Shown here: positions 1 through 6,419 of the stretch, one piece after another | Numbering within the stretch: the first letter of the stretch is position 1 | Layout of the letters: every line of letters begins with the position of its first letter | NCBI RefSeq assembly: GCF_937973075.1 | Contig: NZ_CALBWL010000050.1 | Coordinates: forward strand, 1-8,307 | Reading direction: 5' to 3' | DNA length: 8,307 bases | Source of the DNA: an uncultured Campylobacter sp. | GTDB taxonomy: Bacteria; Campylobacterota; Campylobacteria; Campylobacterales; Campylobacteraceae | Program-made: the position numbers and the translations under genes | Notes under the pieces: model-generated | Told to the model about the DNA's origin: nothing | Database searches by the model: none | What the model saw: the letters and a program-made list of their open reading frames with translations, nothing else

Positions 1-1
1 G

Positions 2-193
2 TTTAAGGGAGATGCCAAAGCATCTACTATGGGACTTGACGCTCCTAAGCCTAGCTTAAAAGGCTCTACCGGAGTATTTGAAGCAGGCTATAAATACGAT
101 AGCAAAAACTTAATCTTTAGCCTAGGAGGCAAGGGCTATATAGGCAAAACAAGAGGCGGAGCTATCAATGCAGGGTTTGAGGTGATGTTTTAA
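2..193 (+). CDS. Autotransporter beta-barrel domain protein, 3' end only (partial)
   Basis: Reading from base 2 gives 63 codons open from the window edge to a TAA at 191-193. The translated tail contains alternating polar and hydrophobic stretches (VFEAGYKYDS, LIFSLGGKGYIG, INAGFEVMF) with frequent Gly and aromatic residues, as in the last strands of an outer-membrane beta barrel. It ends in Phe, the terminal aromatic residue recognised by the Bam complex in many outer-membrane proteins. This is typical of the C-terminus of type V autotransporters, in which the barrel anchors a secreted passenger. The passenger and most of the barrel lie upstream of the window, so the substrate or adhesion role cannot be told. 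Another type of outer-membrane barrel is possible. An intrinsic terminator follows 66 bases after the stop. Confidence 0.72.
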   Translation, partial: FKGDAKASTMGLDAPKPSLKGSTGVFEAGYKYDSKNLIFSLGGKGYIGKTRGGAINAGFEVMF

Positions 194-258
194 ATTTTAA
201 GAGGAAAGCAAGCCCTAGCTCACACATCTATAAAATCAAATCCTATACTTAAAATTTC

Positions 259-286
259 AGGGGCGGGAGATTTATCGCCCCTTTTT
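259..286 (+). terminator. Intrinsic terminator of the autotransporter gene
   Basis: AGGGGCG (259-265) pairs perfectly with CGCCCCT (276-282) around a 10-nt loop, and the stem runs straight into a T tract (282-286). GC-rich stem plus T run on the + strand is a standard Rho-independent terminator, placed downstream of the stop at 191-193. Confidence 0.82.
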
Positions 287-305
287 AAATTTAGATGCTA
301 CGCAG

Positions 306-503
306 ATGATCTCGTTTGCAGCGCATAAAGAGACCATCGAACTTGCAATGCAAAACGGGATAAATTTCATAGCTTCGCTCTTATGCGATAACGATCTTAT
401 TAAACGCGCCGTATCCGCCCGCATAAAATTTTACCGCAAGCGGCGCAAGATAATTCATAAAATTCTATGCCGTTTTAAAATTCTGCGATACGAAAAAATT
501 TAG
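306..503 (+). pseudogene. Short ORF, probable gene remnant (unidentified; LLM-oxidoreductase-like at best)
   Basis: A 65-codon ORF opens at ATG 306, and the frame stays open upstream into the terminator, so no clear gene start is visible. There is no purine-rich ribosome binding site in front of the ATG. The first 45 residues (ISFAAHKETIELAMQNGINF, then a hydrophobic stretch and a charged helix) look like real protein. The tail is a run of Lys, Arg, Ile and Phe encoded by AAATTTT-type spacer sequence and looks like read-through into non-coding DNA. The first part loosely resembles the late part of luciferase-like flavin-dependent oxidoreductases (pattern AA..ET.ELA...GI), but that is weak recall and not a call. 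It could also be a spurious ORF. Confidence 0.3.
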
Positions 504-574
504 GCTCAATTCGCAGAGGAATTTCATAGTCTGCCTTATTTTTAAAGAACTGGCGTAATCTTAGGTTCTTTTAC

Positions 575-622
575 CAAAGCCAAAAAAGCTTGTCAAAGCG
601 GCGATACCATCATCTTTGGCTT
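575..622. repeat. 9-bp inverted repeat, 30-nt spacing
   Basis: AAAGCCAAA near 575-583 is the exact complement of TTTGGCTTT near 614-622. The spacing of about 30 nt and the lack of a neighbouring T run make a role uncertain. Confidence 0.35.
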
Positions 623-687
623 TTATTGCTAAGGCCGGTGCCTTTTATTTATATCCTGCGCTTTATATTTTAATAATGAAGCTACGA

Positions 688-710
688 AATTTCGCAGCAA
701 AAGCGAAATT
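688..710. repeat. Perfect 8-bp hairpin in the spacer
   Basis: AATTTCGC (688-695) pairs with GCGAAATT (703-710) around the 7-nt loop AGCAAAA. No T run follows on either strand, so it is not a standard terminator. Confidence 0.5.
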
Positions 711-743
711 ATATAAGAAAGATCTCGCAAAACCTAAAATTAT

Positions 744-932
744 AAAATTTTAAAACTGCTTGTCATAGAATTTATAAGCAAAATTTCGCAAGGTCTAAAA
801 TTTTAAAATTCCGTGCTTTAGAATTTCAAATTTCAACTTACGCTTCTCATTAAGGTTTGGGCTAAATTTTAAATTTTAGGCAATTAAATTTTAAAATTCT
901 GCGCCTAAATCTTGCCTGCGAATTTTAAAATT
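744..932. repeat. Cluster of AAATTTTAAAATTT-type palindromes
   Basis: Near-identical AT palindromes occur at 744-755, 797-810, 862-879, 886-898 and 921-932. The same word recurs downstream of rsmH but hardly at all inside the genes. It looks like a spacer-restricted genomic word rather than a mobile repeat. Two of the copies sit inside a longer degenerate direct repeat (724-776 and 785-830) that shares TCGCAA, CTAAAAT, TTTTAAAA and AGAATTT in the same order. Confidence 0.6.
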
Positions 933-1124
933 ATCCAGCATAGTTTCGATCGTTCGCTTCAAAGAGGCGACCTGTTATAAAAATAAAGCTTACTCTACGC
1001 GAAACAAGTCTTGGCACGAGCTTTGCTTTAGCTACACAAAGCCTAAAATTTAAACCTTGACGGTAGGCAAAAATCTATCTGCTCGTGATTATAGAATTTT
1101 AAGCGGTATTCATAGCGTTGCAAA

Positions 1125-1279
1125 CCTACCTTTTTTATAATTTTATAGTTTGGTAAACGGGTTATACAAACGAACGGCCTATAGTTTAAGATCTACTTTT
1201 TCGCAATTCGATACTAATAGAAAATGTTTGATATCTCGTTAAGCTATGGGTTTGAGCCTACTTTTTCGTAATTTTATAG
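1125..1279. repeat. Degenerate tandem direct repeat, about 66-bp period, three units
   Basis: The block CCTAC-TTTTT-..-AATT-..-AT appears at 1125-1148, 1192-1212 and 1257-1279, at offsets of 67 and 65 bases. The second and third copies match at 17 of 20 bases across 1193-1212 and 1258-1277, and the match extends leftward through CTAT..GTTT.AG before each. The third copy is the last codons and stop of the metI remnant (minus strand reading KITKK-stop). The first copy, read on the minus strand, would also encode YKIIKK. This suggests old duplication of the metI 3' end, although AT-rich sequence makes partial chance similarity possible. Confidence 0.45.
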
Positions 1280-1680
1280 AGTAAATTTCCGATGCTTTGG
1301 ATTATCTGCACGAGCACGATCAGGATCACGACGGTGTATGCCATTATATCGGGACGGAAGCGCTGAAAGCCATAGCGGATCGCCACGTCGCCGAGCCCAC
1401 CACCGCCGACCGTGCCCGCCATCGCCGTAAATCCGATGATGACGATGAGCGTCAAAGTAATCGCACCGATGATGCTAGGTAGCGCCTCGATGAACATTAC
1501 GCGAAAGATTATCTGCGTCTTGCTCGCGCCGAAGCTCTTCGCCGCCTCGATTACGCCGCTATCGACCTCCAGCAGAGCGCTTTCGATGAGGCGAGCGATA
1601 AAGGGGGCCGAGCCGATAGTAAGCGGTACGATCGCCGCGGTGGTACCGATGCTAGTGCCGACAAGAAGCTTCGTAATTTG
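1258..1680 (-). pseudogene. metI: Methionine ABC transporter permease MetI, 5'-truncated remnant
   Basis: Read on the minus strand, the frame from about 1680 down to the TAG at 1258-1260 gives about 140 residues that follow E. coli MetI (217 aa) from near residue 78 to the end: TKLLVGTSIGTTAAIVPLT, SAPFIARLIESALLEV, the EAA-loop segment EAAKSFGASKTQIIF, EALPSIIGA, and AGTVGGGGLGDVAIRYG. MetI is the inner-membrane permease that works with ATPase MetN and lipoprotein MetQ to import methionine. The first 75-80 residues, with the early membrane helices, are missing. An in-frame TAA lies at 1699-1701, and no ATG, GTG or TTG occurs before the internal ATG at 1495-1497. No metN or metQ is present on either side. 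The remnant is visibly richer in G+C than its flanks. The open frame has no internal stop, so the break is recent or the DNA came in as a fragment. The ATG at 1497 would give only 79 aa, an unlikely product. Confidence 0.85.
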
Positions 1681-1724
1681 GCGATACGAAATTTCAGATT
1701 AAAATTTGCTTACATTCGAACTTG

Positions 1725-1769
1725 AAATTTTAAGAAATCAAGCAATTTAAATTTAGATTTCTTAAATTT
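1725..1769 (-). terminator. AT-rich hairpin just past the division operon, possible transcript end
   Basis: GATTTCTTAAATTT (1756-1769) pairs with AAATTTTAAGAAATC (1725-1739): 14 base pairs with one bulged base and a 16-nt loop. It lies 5 bases after the stop of the flavoprotein gene, the last gene of the leftward operon. No proper T run follows on the minus strand, so it may only protect or mark the 3' end rather than terminate by itself. Confidence 0.45.
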
Positions 1770-1773
1770 AATT

Positions 1774-2286
1774 CTATAAAATTTTAGCCTTTGCGGTTAC
1801 GGATTTTATTTTGAGTTCGTAAATTTTCGTGCGCTTTAATGATGCTTTGGAGGCGAATTCTACGCGCGACATATAATTTGGGGTGTATTTTTCGCAAAGT
1901 ATCCGCAGGGCGTAAATTTTACGCTCGTCATCTAACACTTCGTTTGCTTCGCAAACGGCGATCGCGCTGCGGTACTCCGTCGTATAAACTCTAGAGCCTA
2001 AAGCGGCAGCGTCGTTTGCGATAGATCGGTATTCTTCGTCGCTTGGGGTAGGGACGCGGTTGTAGCTAACAAAAACCGCCGTTACCGCGCGTCCGTTTTG
2101 AAAGAGTTTTGCCTTTGTGCCGGCAGGCGCGCCGTGGATATAAATAATGTCTGCATCGCGCACGGGCGAGATAGGCACGCTAAAAATTTCGCCGCTCTCG
2201 TCTATGCAGCTAAGCGTAGCGTATTCGCTCTCGTCGATGATTTTCAATGCCTCATCTTCGCTTAGCTGCCTATCTCGTCTGCGCAT
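1774..2286 (-). CDS. NimA-like flavin-binding split-barrel protein (pyridoxamine 5'-phosphate oxidase family)
   Basis: 170 aa, a usual length for the family. The N-terminus MRRRDRQLSEDEALKIIDES is the hallmark opening of NimA-type members (MRRKDREI...), followed by a beta strand with SC.DE.GEIFSVPISP (residues 26-41), IYIHGAP.GTKAKLFQNG (48-65) and TTEYRSAIAVCEANEVLDDERKIYALRIL (102-130). Family members bind FMN or a related cofactor; Nim proteins reduce nitroimidazoles, but most relatives have unknown substrates, so the reaction is open. The protein has no signal peptide or membrane segment and should be cytoplasmic. The ATG (2284-2286) directly follows the ftsZ stop (TAAATG) and lacks a clear Shine-Dalgarno sequence, so translation probably depends on ribosomes finishing ftsZ. 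It is the last gene of the operon. A link to division is suggested only by position. Confidence 0.85.
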   Translation of the reverse strand: MRRRDRQLSEDEALKIIDESEYATLSCIDESGEIFSVPISPVRDADIIYIHGAPAGTKAKLFQNGRAVTAVFVSYNRVPTPSDEEYRSIANDAAALGSRVYTTEYRSAIAVCEANEVLDDERKIYALRILCEKYTPNYMSRVEFASKASLKRTKIYELKIKSVTAKAKIL

Positions 2287-3447
2287 TTAGTCCATCTGGT
2301 TGCGTAGGAATGCGGGCTCGTCGAGCTCGTCGTAGGTTTCGTCTCCGTTAAAATCGCCGCTACTTACCTTTTGTCTAGAAAAGATAGAATTTCGACCCAT
2401 GCTCTCTAAAAGCGCCTTCCTGCGATCTGCTACGTTATCGCTGGCGACCTGCTTTTTTTCCTCGATACTCCTTTCAAAGCCGGTGGCGATGAGAGTAACT
2501 TCGACGCGGTTGTTTTCCATCTTAGGATCGGTGGTAGTGCCCCAAGTAACGTCGGCATCCTTATCCACGGTATCTTCGATGATATTCATCGCGGATTCAA
2601 TCTCAAGCAAGGAGCAATCAGGCGACATCTTGAAATGCACTAACACGCCCATAGCGCCGTGGATGGATGTATTATCCAAAAGCGGAGATTGGATCGCACT
2701 TTTTAGCGCTTCTTCTGCCGCGCCGTCGCCCTCACTAACGCCGATACCCATAAGCGCCAAACCGCGGTGCGTCATTACCTTTTTGACGTCGGCATAATCG
2801 ACGTTAATATCGCTATCGCCGGACTCTAAGATCACGGAGATCATACCGTTTACGGCTTGGAATAGGACATTGTCCACAATCTTAAAGGCATCTTTTAGGC
2901 CGGTTTTTTTATCGATGATCTTCAATAAATTTTGATTTGGGATAACGATTATGGAATCGCACTCTTTTTTAAGCTCTTCAAGACCCTCTTGTGCTAATCT
3001 CATGCGCTTTTTACCCTCAAAACCGAAAGGGGTAGTAACGACGCCGATAGTTAGCGCTTTTTTCTCTTTCGCAGCTTTTGCAACGATAGGTGCAGCGCCC
3101 GTGCCGGTACCGCCGCCTAGACCGGAGCCAACGAAAACGATATCGGAGTAGTCCAAGCGGTCCTTAAGATCGTCGTAGTTCTCCTCCGCAGCCATCTTGG
3201 CAAGCGCTGGATCCATACCGCAGCCAAGGCCTTTGGTGGTGTTTTCGCCTAGTAAAATTCTAGTATTTGCGATCGACTTTTCTAACGCCTGTGCATCGGT
3301 ATTAGCCACCATAAGCTCAACGTCGGTCTTGGTAAATCCTTCGCGGATCATATGATTTATCATGTTGCATCCGCCGCCGCCAACGCCGATAACCTTCATC
3401 TTGGCACCGTAGATGCCCTTTCTTTCTTCCATACTGTATCCTTTCAC
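2287..3447 (-). CDS. ftsZ: Cell division protein FtsZ
   Basis: Tubulin-like GTPase that polymerises into the cytoplasmic Z-ring. 386 aa, normal for the family. Visible elements: GVGGGGCNMINHM (21-33) for nucleotide binding, the tubulin signature GGGTGTG (111-117), the T7 synergy loop NVDYAD (215-220) with the catalytic Asp pair D217 and D220, the C-terminal domain ending near residue 325, a short charged linker, and the C-terminal conserved peptide DELDEPAFLRNQ (373-384) that binds FtsA and other partners. Start choice: GTG at 3445-3447 has AAGGAGA 6 bases upstream. An in-frame ATG five codons later (MEERKG) also has AAAGGA at good spacing, so a shorter 381-aa form is possible. It lies 22 nt after ftsA and abuts the next gene, in the same operon. 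All key residues are present, so function is certain. Confidence 0.99.
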   Translation of the reverse strand: MKGYSMEERKGIYGAKMKVIGVGGGGCNMINHMIREGFTKTDVELMVANTDAQALEKSIANTRILLGENTTKGLGCGMDPALAKMAAEENYDDLKDRLDYSDIVFVGSGLGGGTGTGAAPIVAKAAKEKKALTIGVVTTPFGFEGKKRMRLAQEGLEELKKECDSIIVIPNQNLLKIIDKKTGLKDAFKIVDNVLFQAVNGMISVILESGDSDINVDYADVKKVMTHRGLALMGIGVSEGDGAAEEALKSAIQSPLLDNTSIHGAMGVLVHFKMSPDCSLLEIESAMNIIEDTVDKDADVTWGTTTDPKMENNRVEVTLIATGFERSIEEKKQVASDNVADRRKALLESMGRNSIFSRQKVSSGDFNGDETYDELDEPAFLRNQMD

Positions 3448-3469
3448 GAGTATCTCCTTAGCTTAAAAT

Positions 3470-4837
3470 TTAAAACCAATTTTTCATAGACGACCAAATT
3501 TTATTGAAAAAATTCTGTCCGTCTTTTTTGGGAAGTTGGATATTCAAATCCTCCTTCTTAGCCGCACCGCTATCCGCTCTGATGCCCTCTTTTTCTATCG
3601 CCTTACTGACCTCTTTTTCATAATATTCGTTCACATTTCGTTTCGGAGCCTTGTTTATAACTTCGTCTTTGTAGCGGAGTTTGCCGTTAGAGTCCATCTC
3701 GTAAGGGGTGAATTCGCCGAAACCATACATGCAAAGTCCTAGTGCGCAAGAATTTGAAATATCATCGGCGATCTCGTGCAGACCGCCCACGCTCTTTGCT
3801 CTTGCAACCCTAACGGAAGTGTTATCAAAAACTATCGCCGCTAAATCGCGCACATCGTCTAGCTTCGCCATACCGCCCGTGATTACGATACCTGCGCCTA
3901 TGCGGTCTTTATAGCCGCTTCTTTCGATCTTATCGGCTATCATATCGAAAGTCTCTTTAACGCGAGCAAGGATTACTTGCGAAATGATCTCAAGGCTTAT
4001 TATGTGATTTTCCGATTCGCTATCGCCTAAAGCAGGCAATTCAACTTCGCTATTGCCTTGATTAATTAGATCGTTGTAGGTGATCTTTATGTTTTCCGCA
4101 TATGGAAGCGGCGTGTGCAGAGCGCGCGATAGATCGTTAGTAACGTTATTAGAGCCGAACATCACAACATCGTTATAACGTAAGGAATTTCCCAGGTGGA
4201 TGACTATATCGCATGTAGCGCCGCCCATATCGATCAGTACGACACCTAGCTCCTTTTCGTCTTTGCTAAGCGTAGATATGGAGGATGCGTAGCCTGAAAG
4301 GACGATGTTATCTACCTTTACGCCCGCCATCTCGACGGATTTTTTTAAATTTTTAATAGAGCTTTCAGGAGCGATAACAATATGGGTAGATACCTCCAGG
4401 CGGGTACCGCTCATACCGAGGGGGTCTTCGATGTGCTCCTGCTCATCGACTCTAAAATCATACGGAAGCACATGCAAGATTACACTATCGCTAGGCACGT
4501 TTGCTTGCGCTTCGGCAACCTGCATGGCACGCTTTATTTCATCTAGTCCGATCTCATTTTCCATGGTTATGACGCCACGAGATTTAACGCTTTTGGCATA
4601 TGAGCCAGAGATCGATATAATGGCTTTATCGTAGCTTCTACCAGCGCCTTTTACTGCTGCTTTCACCGCCTGTTTTATTGAGCCCGCGGCTTGTTCTATG
4701 TTTGTTATGACACCCTTTTTGATACCTAAAGTATCGGCTCCGCCAACGCCTAAGACCGTAAAAATGCCATCATTTTTAGCGATTATCGCGCGAATTTTAG
4801 TCGAGCCTATATCTAGACCTAAAATATACTCACTCAC
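3470..4837 (-). CDS. ftsA: Cell division protein FtsA
   Basis: Actin-like ATPase that tethers FtsZ filaments to the inner membrane and recruits later division proteins. 455 aa, somewhat longer than E. coli FtsA (420). Visible: phosphate-1 loop GLDIGSTKI (7-15), the FtsA-specific 1C region around residues 87-165, phosphate-2 motif LIDMGGATCDIVI (201-213), adenosine motif IVITGGMAKL (317-326), a charged linker of about 65 residues (380-440), and the amphipathic C-terminal helix NFFNKIWSSMKNWF (442-455) that inserts in the membrane. The start is GTG (4835-4837), preceded by AAAGG; it overlaps the end of the upstream chaperone gene by 8 nt (GTGAGTGA), which points to coupled translation. The longer linker is the only length oddity. 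Confidence 0.98.
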   Translation of the reverse strand: MSEYILGLDIGSTKIRAIIAKNDGIFTVLGVGGADTLGIKKGVITNIEQAAGSIKQAVKAAVKGAGRSYDKAIISISGSYAKSVKSRGVITMENEIGLDEIKRAMQVAEAQANVPSDSVILHVLPYDFRVDEQEHIEDPLGMSGTRLEVSTHIVIAPESSIKNLKKSVEMAGVKVDNIVLSGYASSISTLSKDEKELGVVLIDMGGATCDIVIHLGNSLRYNDVVMFGSNNVTNDLSRALHTPLPYAENIKITYNDLINQGNSEVELPALGDSESENHIISLEIISQVILARVKETFDMIADKIERSGYKDRIGAGIVITGGMAKLDDVRDLAAIVFDNTSVRVARAKSVGGLHEIADDISNSCALGLCMYGFGEFTPYEMDSNGKLRYKDEVINKAPKRNVNEYYEKEVSKAIEKEGIRADSGAAKKEDLNIQLPKKDGQNFFNKIWSSMKNWF

Positions 4838-6287
4838 TGTCTTTACCTTTAAAATATCTTTCGGTTTTATAGCGCTTTTCTAACATTTTGGTTAGATCGT
4901 TTTGCAGATTGGAATTTAATAACGTGGTTATCCTATCGGCGACGATCGCTCTTTCTTTATCTATCTCTTCGCTGCTACCTAAGCTCTGCTGTGAAATTTT
5001 ATACACTACGGCTTTATTATCAAACATCACTATCCCTTCTTTGGCAGGCTTATTAAACATATCGATAAGAAATTTATAAAATTCGTCATCGCTCAGCTTG
5101 GTATTATTTTTACTATTAAGAGATAGCGTGCCGAAATCTTCGCCTTTGAAATTTTTAAGCGCATCTTGAGCTCTTTTTTCAAGTAGCTCTTTACGTTTCT
5201 TCGTTTCAAATTCTTTAGAAGCCAAAGGCTTAGCCTCTTCAAAGCTCATCTGCCTAGGCTGCTCTACACCGTTTAGTTTAGCAATCAAATATCCGCCTTT
5301 GTACTCGAAAGGCTTTATGACATCTCCTGGCTTTGCAACCTCAATCTCAGATATTGGAAAATTGCTAGCCGTAGCAGCTATAGTTTCATTAGTATCAAGC
5401 TTGCCTTTTTTGATCTCCAAATAATCCTTTGTAGCGTCTTTTTTAACCTGATCCATTCGGTAATCTTTTAAGACGTTAGGTTTGGCTTCTGCAAAATCCA
5501 ATAATTTATCATCCAGGCTTCTATACTCACCTCTGTGTTCTTCATAAAATTTACTTAGTTCCGTCTCATTCACATCGGCTTTACTAGGCGCCACGAAATA
5601 GACCCCTAGATTATATTTTTTCTCGGTCATAAAGTGCGATTTCTCGCCTTCCCAAAATTTCTTTAGCTCGTCGTCGCTAAAGGTAACGTTAGCGTCTGCG
5701 TAGATGATCTCGGCTGATACTTTATCCTGCATTAGCTGCGATGCGGCAAACGCCTCTATGATCTTGGAATTTGGCGTGATCATTAAAGCCTTGCCTAGCT
5801 TTTGCAGAGTTAGCGTTTTTTGTAGATTGCGCTCAAATTCCTTTTTGGTTAGTCCAGAATTCCTTACGACATTATCGTAAAGTTCCTTACTAAATGCGCC
5901 ATTTTCTTGGAAATTCGGCGAGTTTAGCACAAATTCCGCCACATCTTTATCACTAGCCTGAACGCCTAAGTCTTTAGCAAAATTTAGAAAATACGCTTCG
6001 CCGATTAGCTGATCTACTGCGATCTGATCTAGATGCATATTTTTGGCTTGTTCTTGAGTAAATTGCCCATCGCTCATAGCGCTTAGCCGATTGTATAGTT
6101 CGGAGTATTTTGTGTTTAATTCTTGATTTGTTATGGAAATTTGCCCAACTCTGGCGATTGAGCCTGCGCGGTTAGCGTTCATATCATATGCGCCCCAGCC
6201 GACGAAGCCTGCGCCCACGAAAGCTATCGTGCTTATCCAAATAGTCGGTATAAGCGACTTCTTATGCTTTTGCATCCATTCTATCAT
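4830..6287 (-). CDS. ppiD: PpiD/SurA-type membrane-anchored periplasmic chaperone, parvulin core not apparent
   Basis: 485 aa, shorter than E. coli PpiD (623). A short basic cytoplasmic tail (MIEWMQKHKKS) leads into one membrane segment at about residues 13-35, then a periplasmic body. Residues 36-200 show the SurA/PpiD N-terminal chaperone pattern (ARVGQISITNQELN, QLIGEAYFLNFAKDLGV, FQENGAFSKELYDNVVRNSGLTKKEF). Residues 223-256 match the segment before the parvulin domain of PpiD (KYNLGVYF...ELSKFYEEHRGEYRS). The usual parvulin signature (GGDF..LA...S......GGDLGW) is not visible, and the sequence seems to continue straight into the later helical region, so it likely acts as a chaperone for outer-membrane protein folding rather than a prolyl isomerase. 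ATG at 6285-6287 has AAGGA 5 bases upstream. It heads the ftsA-ftsZ operon. Confidence 0.88.
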   Translation of the reverse strand: MIEWMQKHKKSLIPTIWISTIAFVGAGFVGWGAYDMNANRAGSIARVGQISITNQELNTKYSELYNRLSAMSDGQFTQEQAKNMHLDQIAVDQLIGEAYFLNFAKDLGVQASDKDVAEFVLNSPNFQENGAFSKELYDNVVRNSGLTKKEFERNLQKTLTLQKLGKALMITPNSKIIEAFAASQLMQDKVSAEIIYADANVTFSDDELKKFWEGEKSHFMTEKKYNLGVYFVAPSKADVNETELSKFYEEHRGEYRSLDDKLLDFAEAKPNVLKDYRMDQVKKDATKDYLEIKKGKLDTNETIAATASNFPISEIEVAKPGDVIKPFEYKGGYLIAKLNGVEQPRQMSFEEAKPLASKEFETKKRKELLEKRAQDALKNFKGEDFGTLSLNSKNNTKLSDDEFYKFLIDMFNKPAKEGIVMFDNKAVVYKISQQSLGSSEEIDKERAIVADRITTLLNSNLQNDLTKMLEKRYKTERYFKGKDSE

Positions 6288-6329
6288 CTAAATCCTTAAA
6301 TAGCTAACTAAAGAAATTTTTTGTTAGTA

Positions 6330-6335
6330 ATTATA
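6330..6335 (-). promoter_or_regulatory. Candidate -10 box for the ppiD-ftsA-ftsZ operon
   Basis: Minus-strand TATAAT at 6335-6330, preceded by GGTTTTATCTG, lies 42 bases upstream of the ppiD start. No good -35 is visible, which is usual for Campylobacter sigma-70 promoters, where a T-rich periodic upstream replaces it. A second minus-strand TATAAT sits at 6386-6381 in the same 132-bp gap. Confidence 0.6.
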
Positions 6336-6380
6336 CAGATAAAACCTTATGTAAGGCTGAAAAATAGGCATTTTTAGCGA

Positions 6381-6386
6381 ATTATA
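6381..6386 (-). promoter_or_regulatory. Second candidate -10 box upstream of ppiD
   Basis: Perfect TATAAT on the minus strand, 51 bases upstream of the first one and 34 bases past the stop of the preceding gene. It would give a longer leader for the operon. Either box alone could be the functional promoter. Confidence 0.4.
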
Positions 6387-6419
6387 ACGCGTTAGTAAAT
6401 GATTTGGTATACATTAATC

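Larger units (their letters stand above)
504..1124. other. Non-coding stretch, no intact gene seen
   Basis: About 620 bases without an ORF that looks like protein. Two short frames around 555-630 have protein-like residues (VILGSFTKAKKACQSGDTII in one frame, LAFIAKAGAFYLYPALY in the next), but they have stops and no start, so they could be a frameshifted remnant. On the minus strand around 903-988 a 28-codon frame (VASLKRTIETMLDNFKIR...) is similarly short. The rest is AT-rich with palindromes and hairpins. It reads as a decayed intergenic region between an accessory gene and a truncated metI. Confidence 0.6.

Noticed and set aside
744..932. A CRISPR array
   Set aside because: The repeated words are short palindromes at irregular spacing and without unique spacers of constant length.
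903..988. Minus-strand 28-codon frame (VASLKRTIETMLDNFKIR) as a small protein
   Set aside because: No start with a ribosome binding site, and the tail is made of spacer palindrome; too short to support.
485..1691. Shared 11-mer GCGATACGAAA at 485-495 and, in part, at 1681-1690 as recombination ends
   Set aside because: Such a short match is expected by chance several times in a window of this size, and no longer homology surrounds it.
1297..1702. Plus-strand ORFs opposite the metI remnant
   Set aside because: They are antisense shadows of a clear MetI reading frame on the minus strand; the translated sequences have no family pattern.
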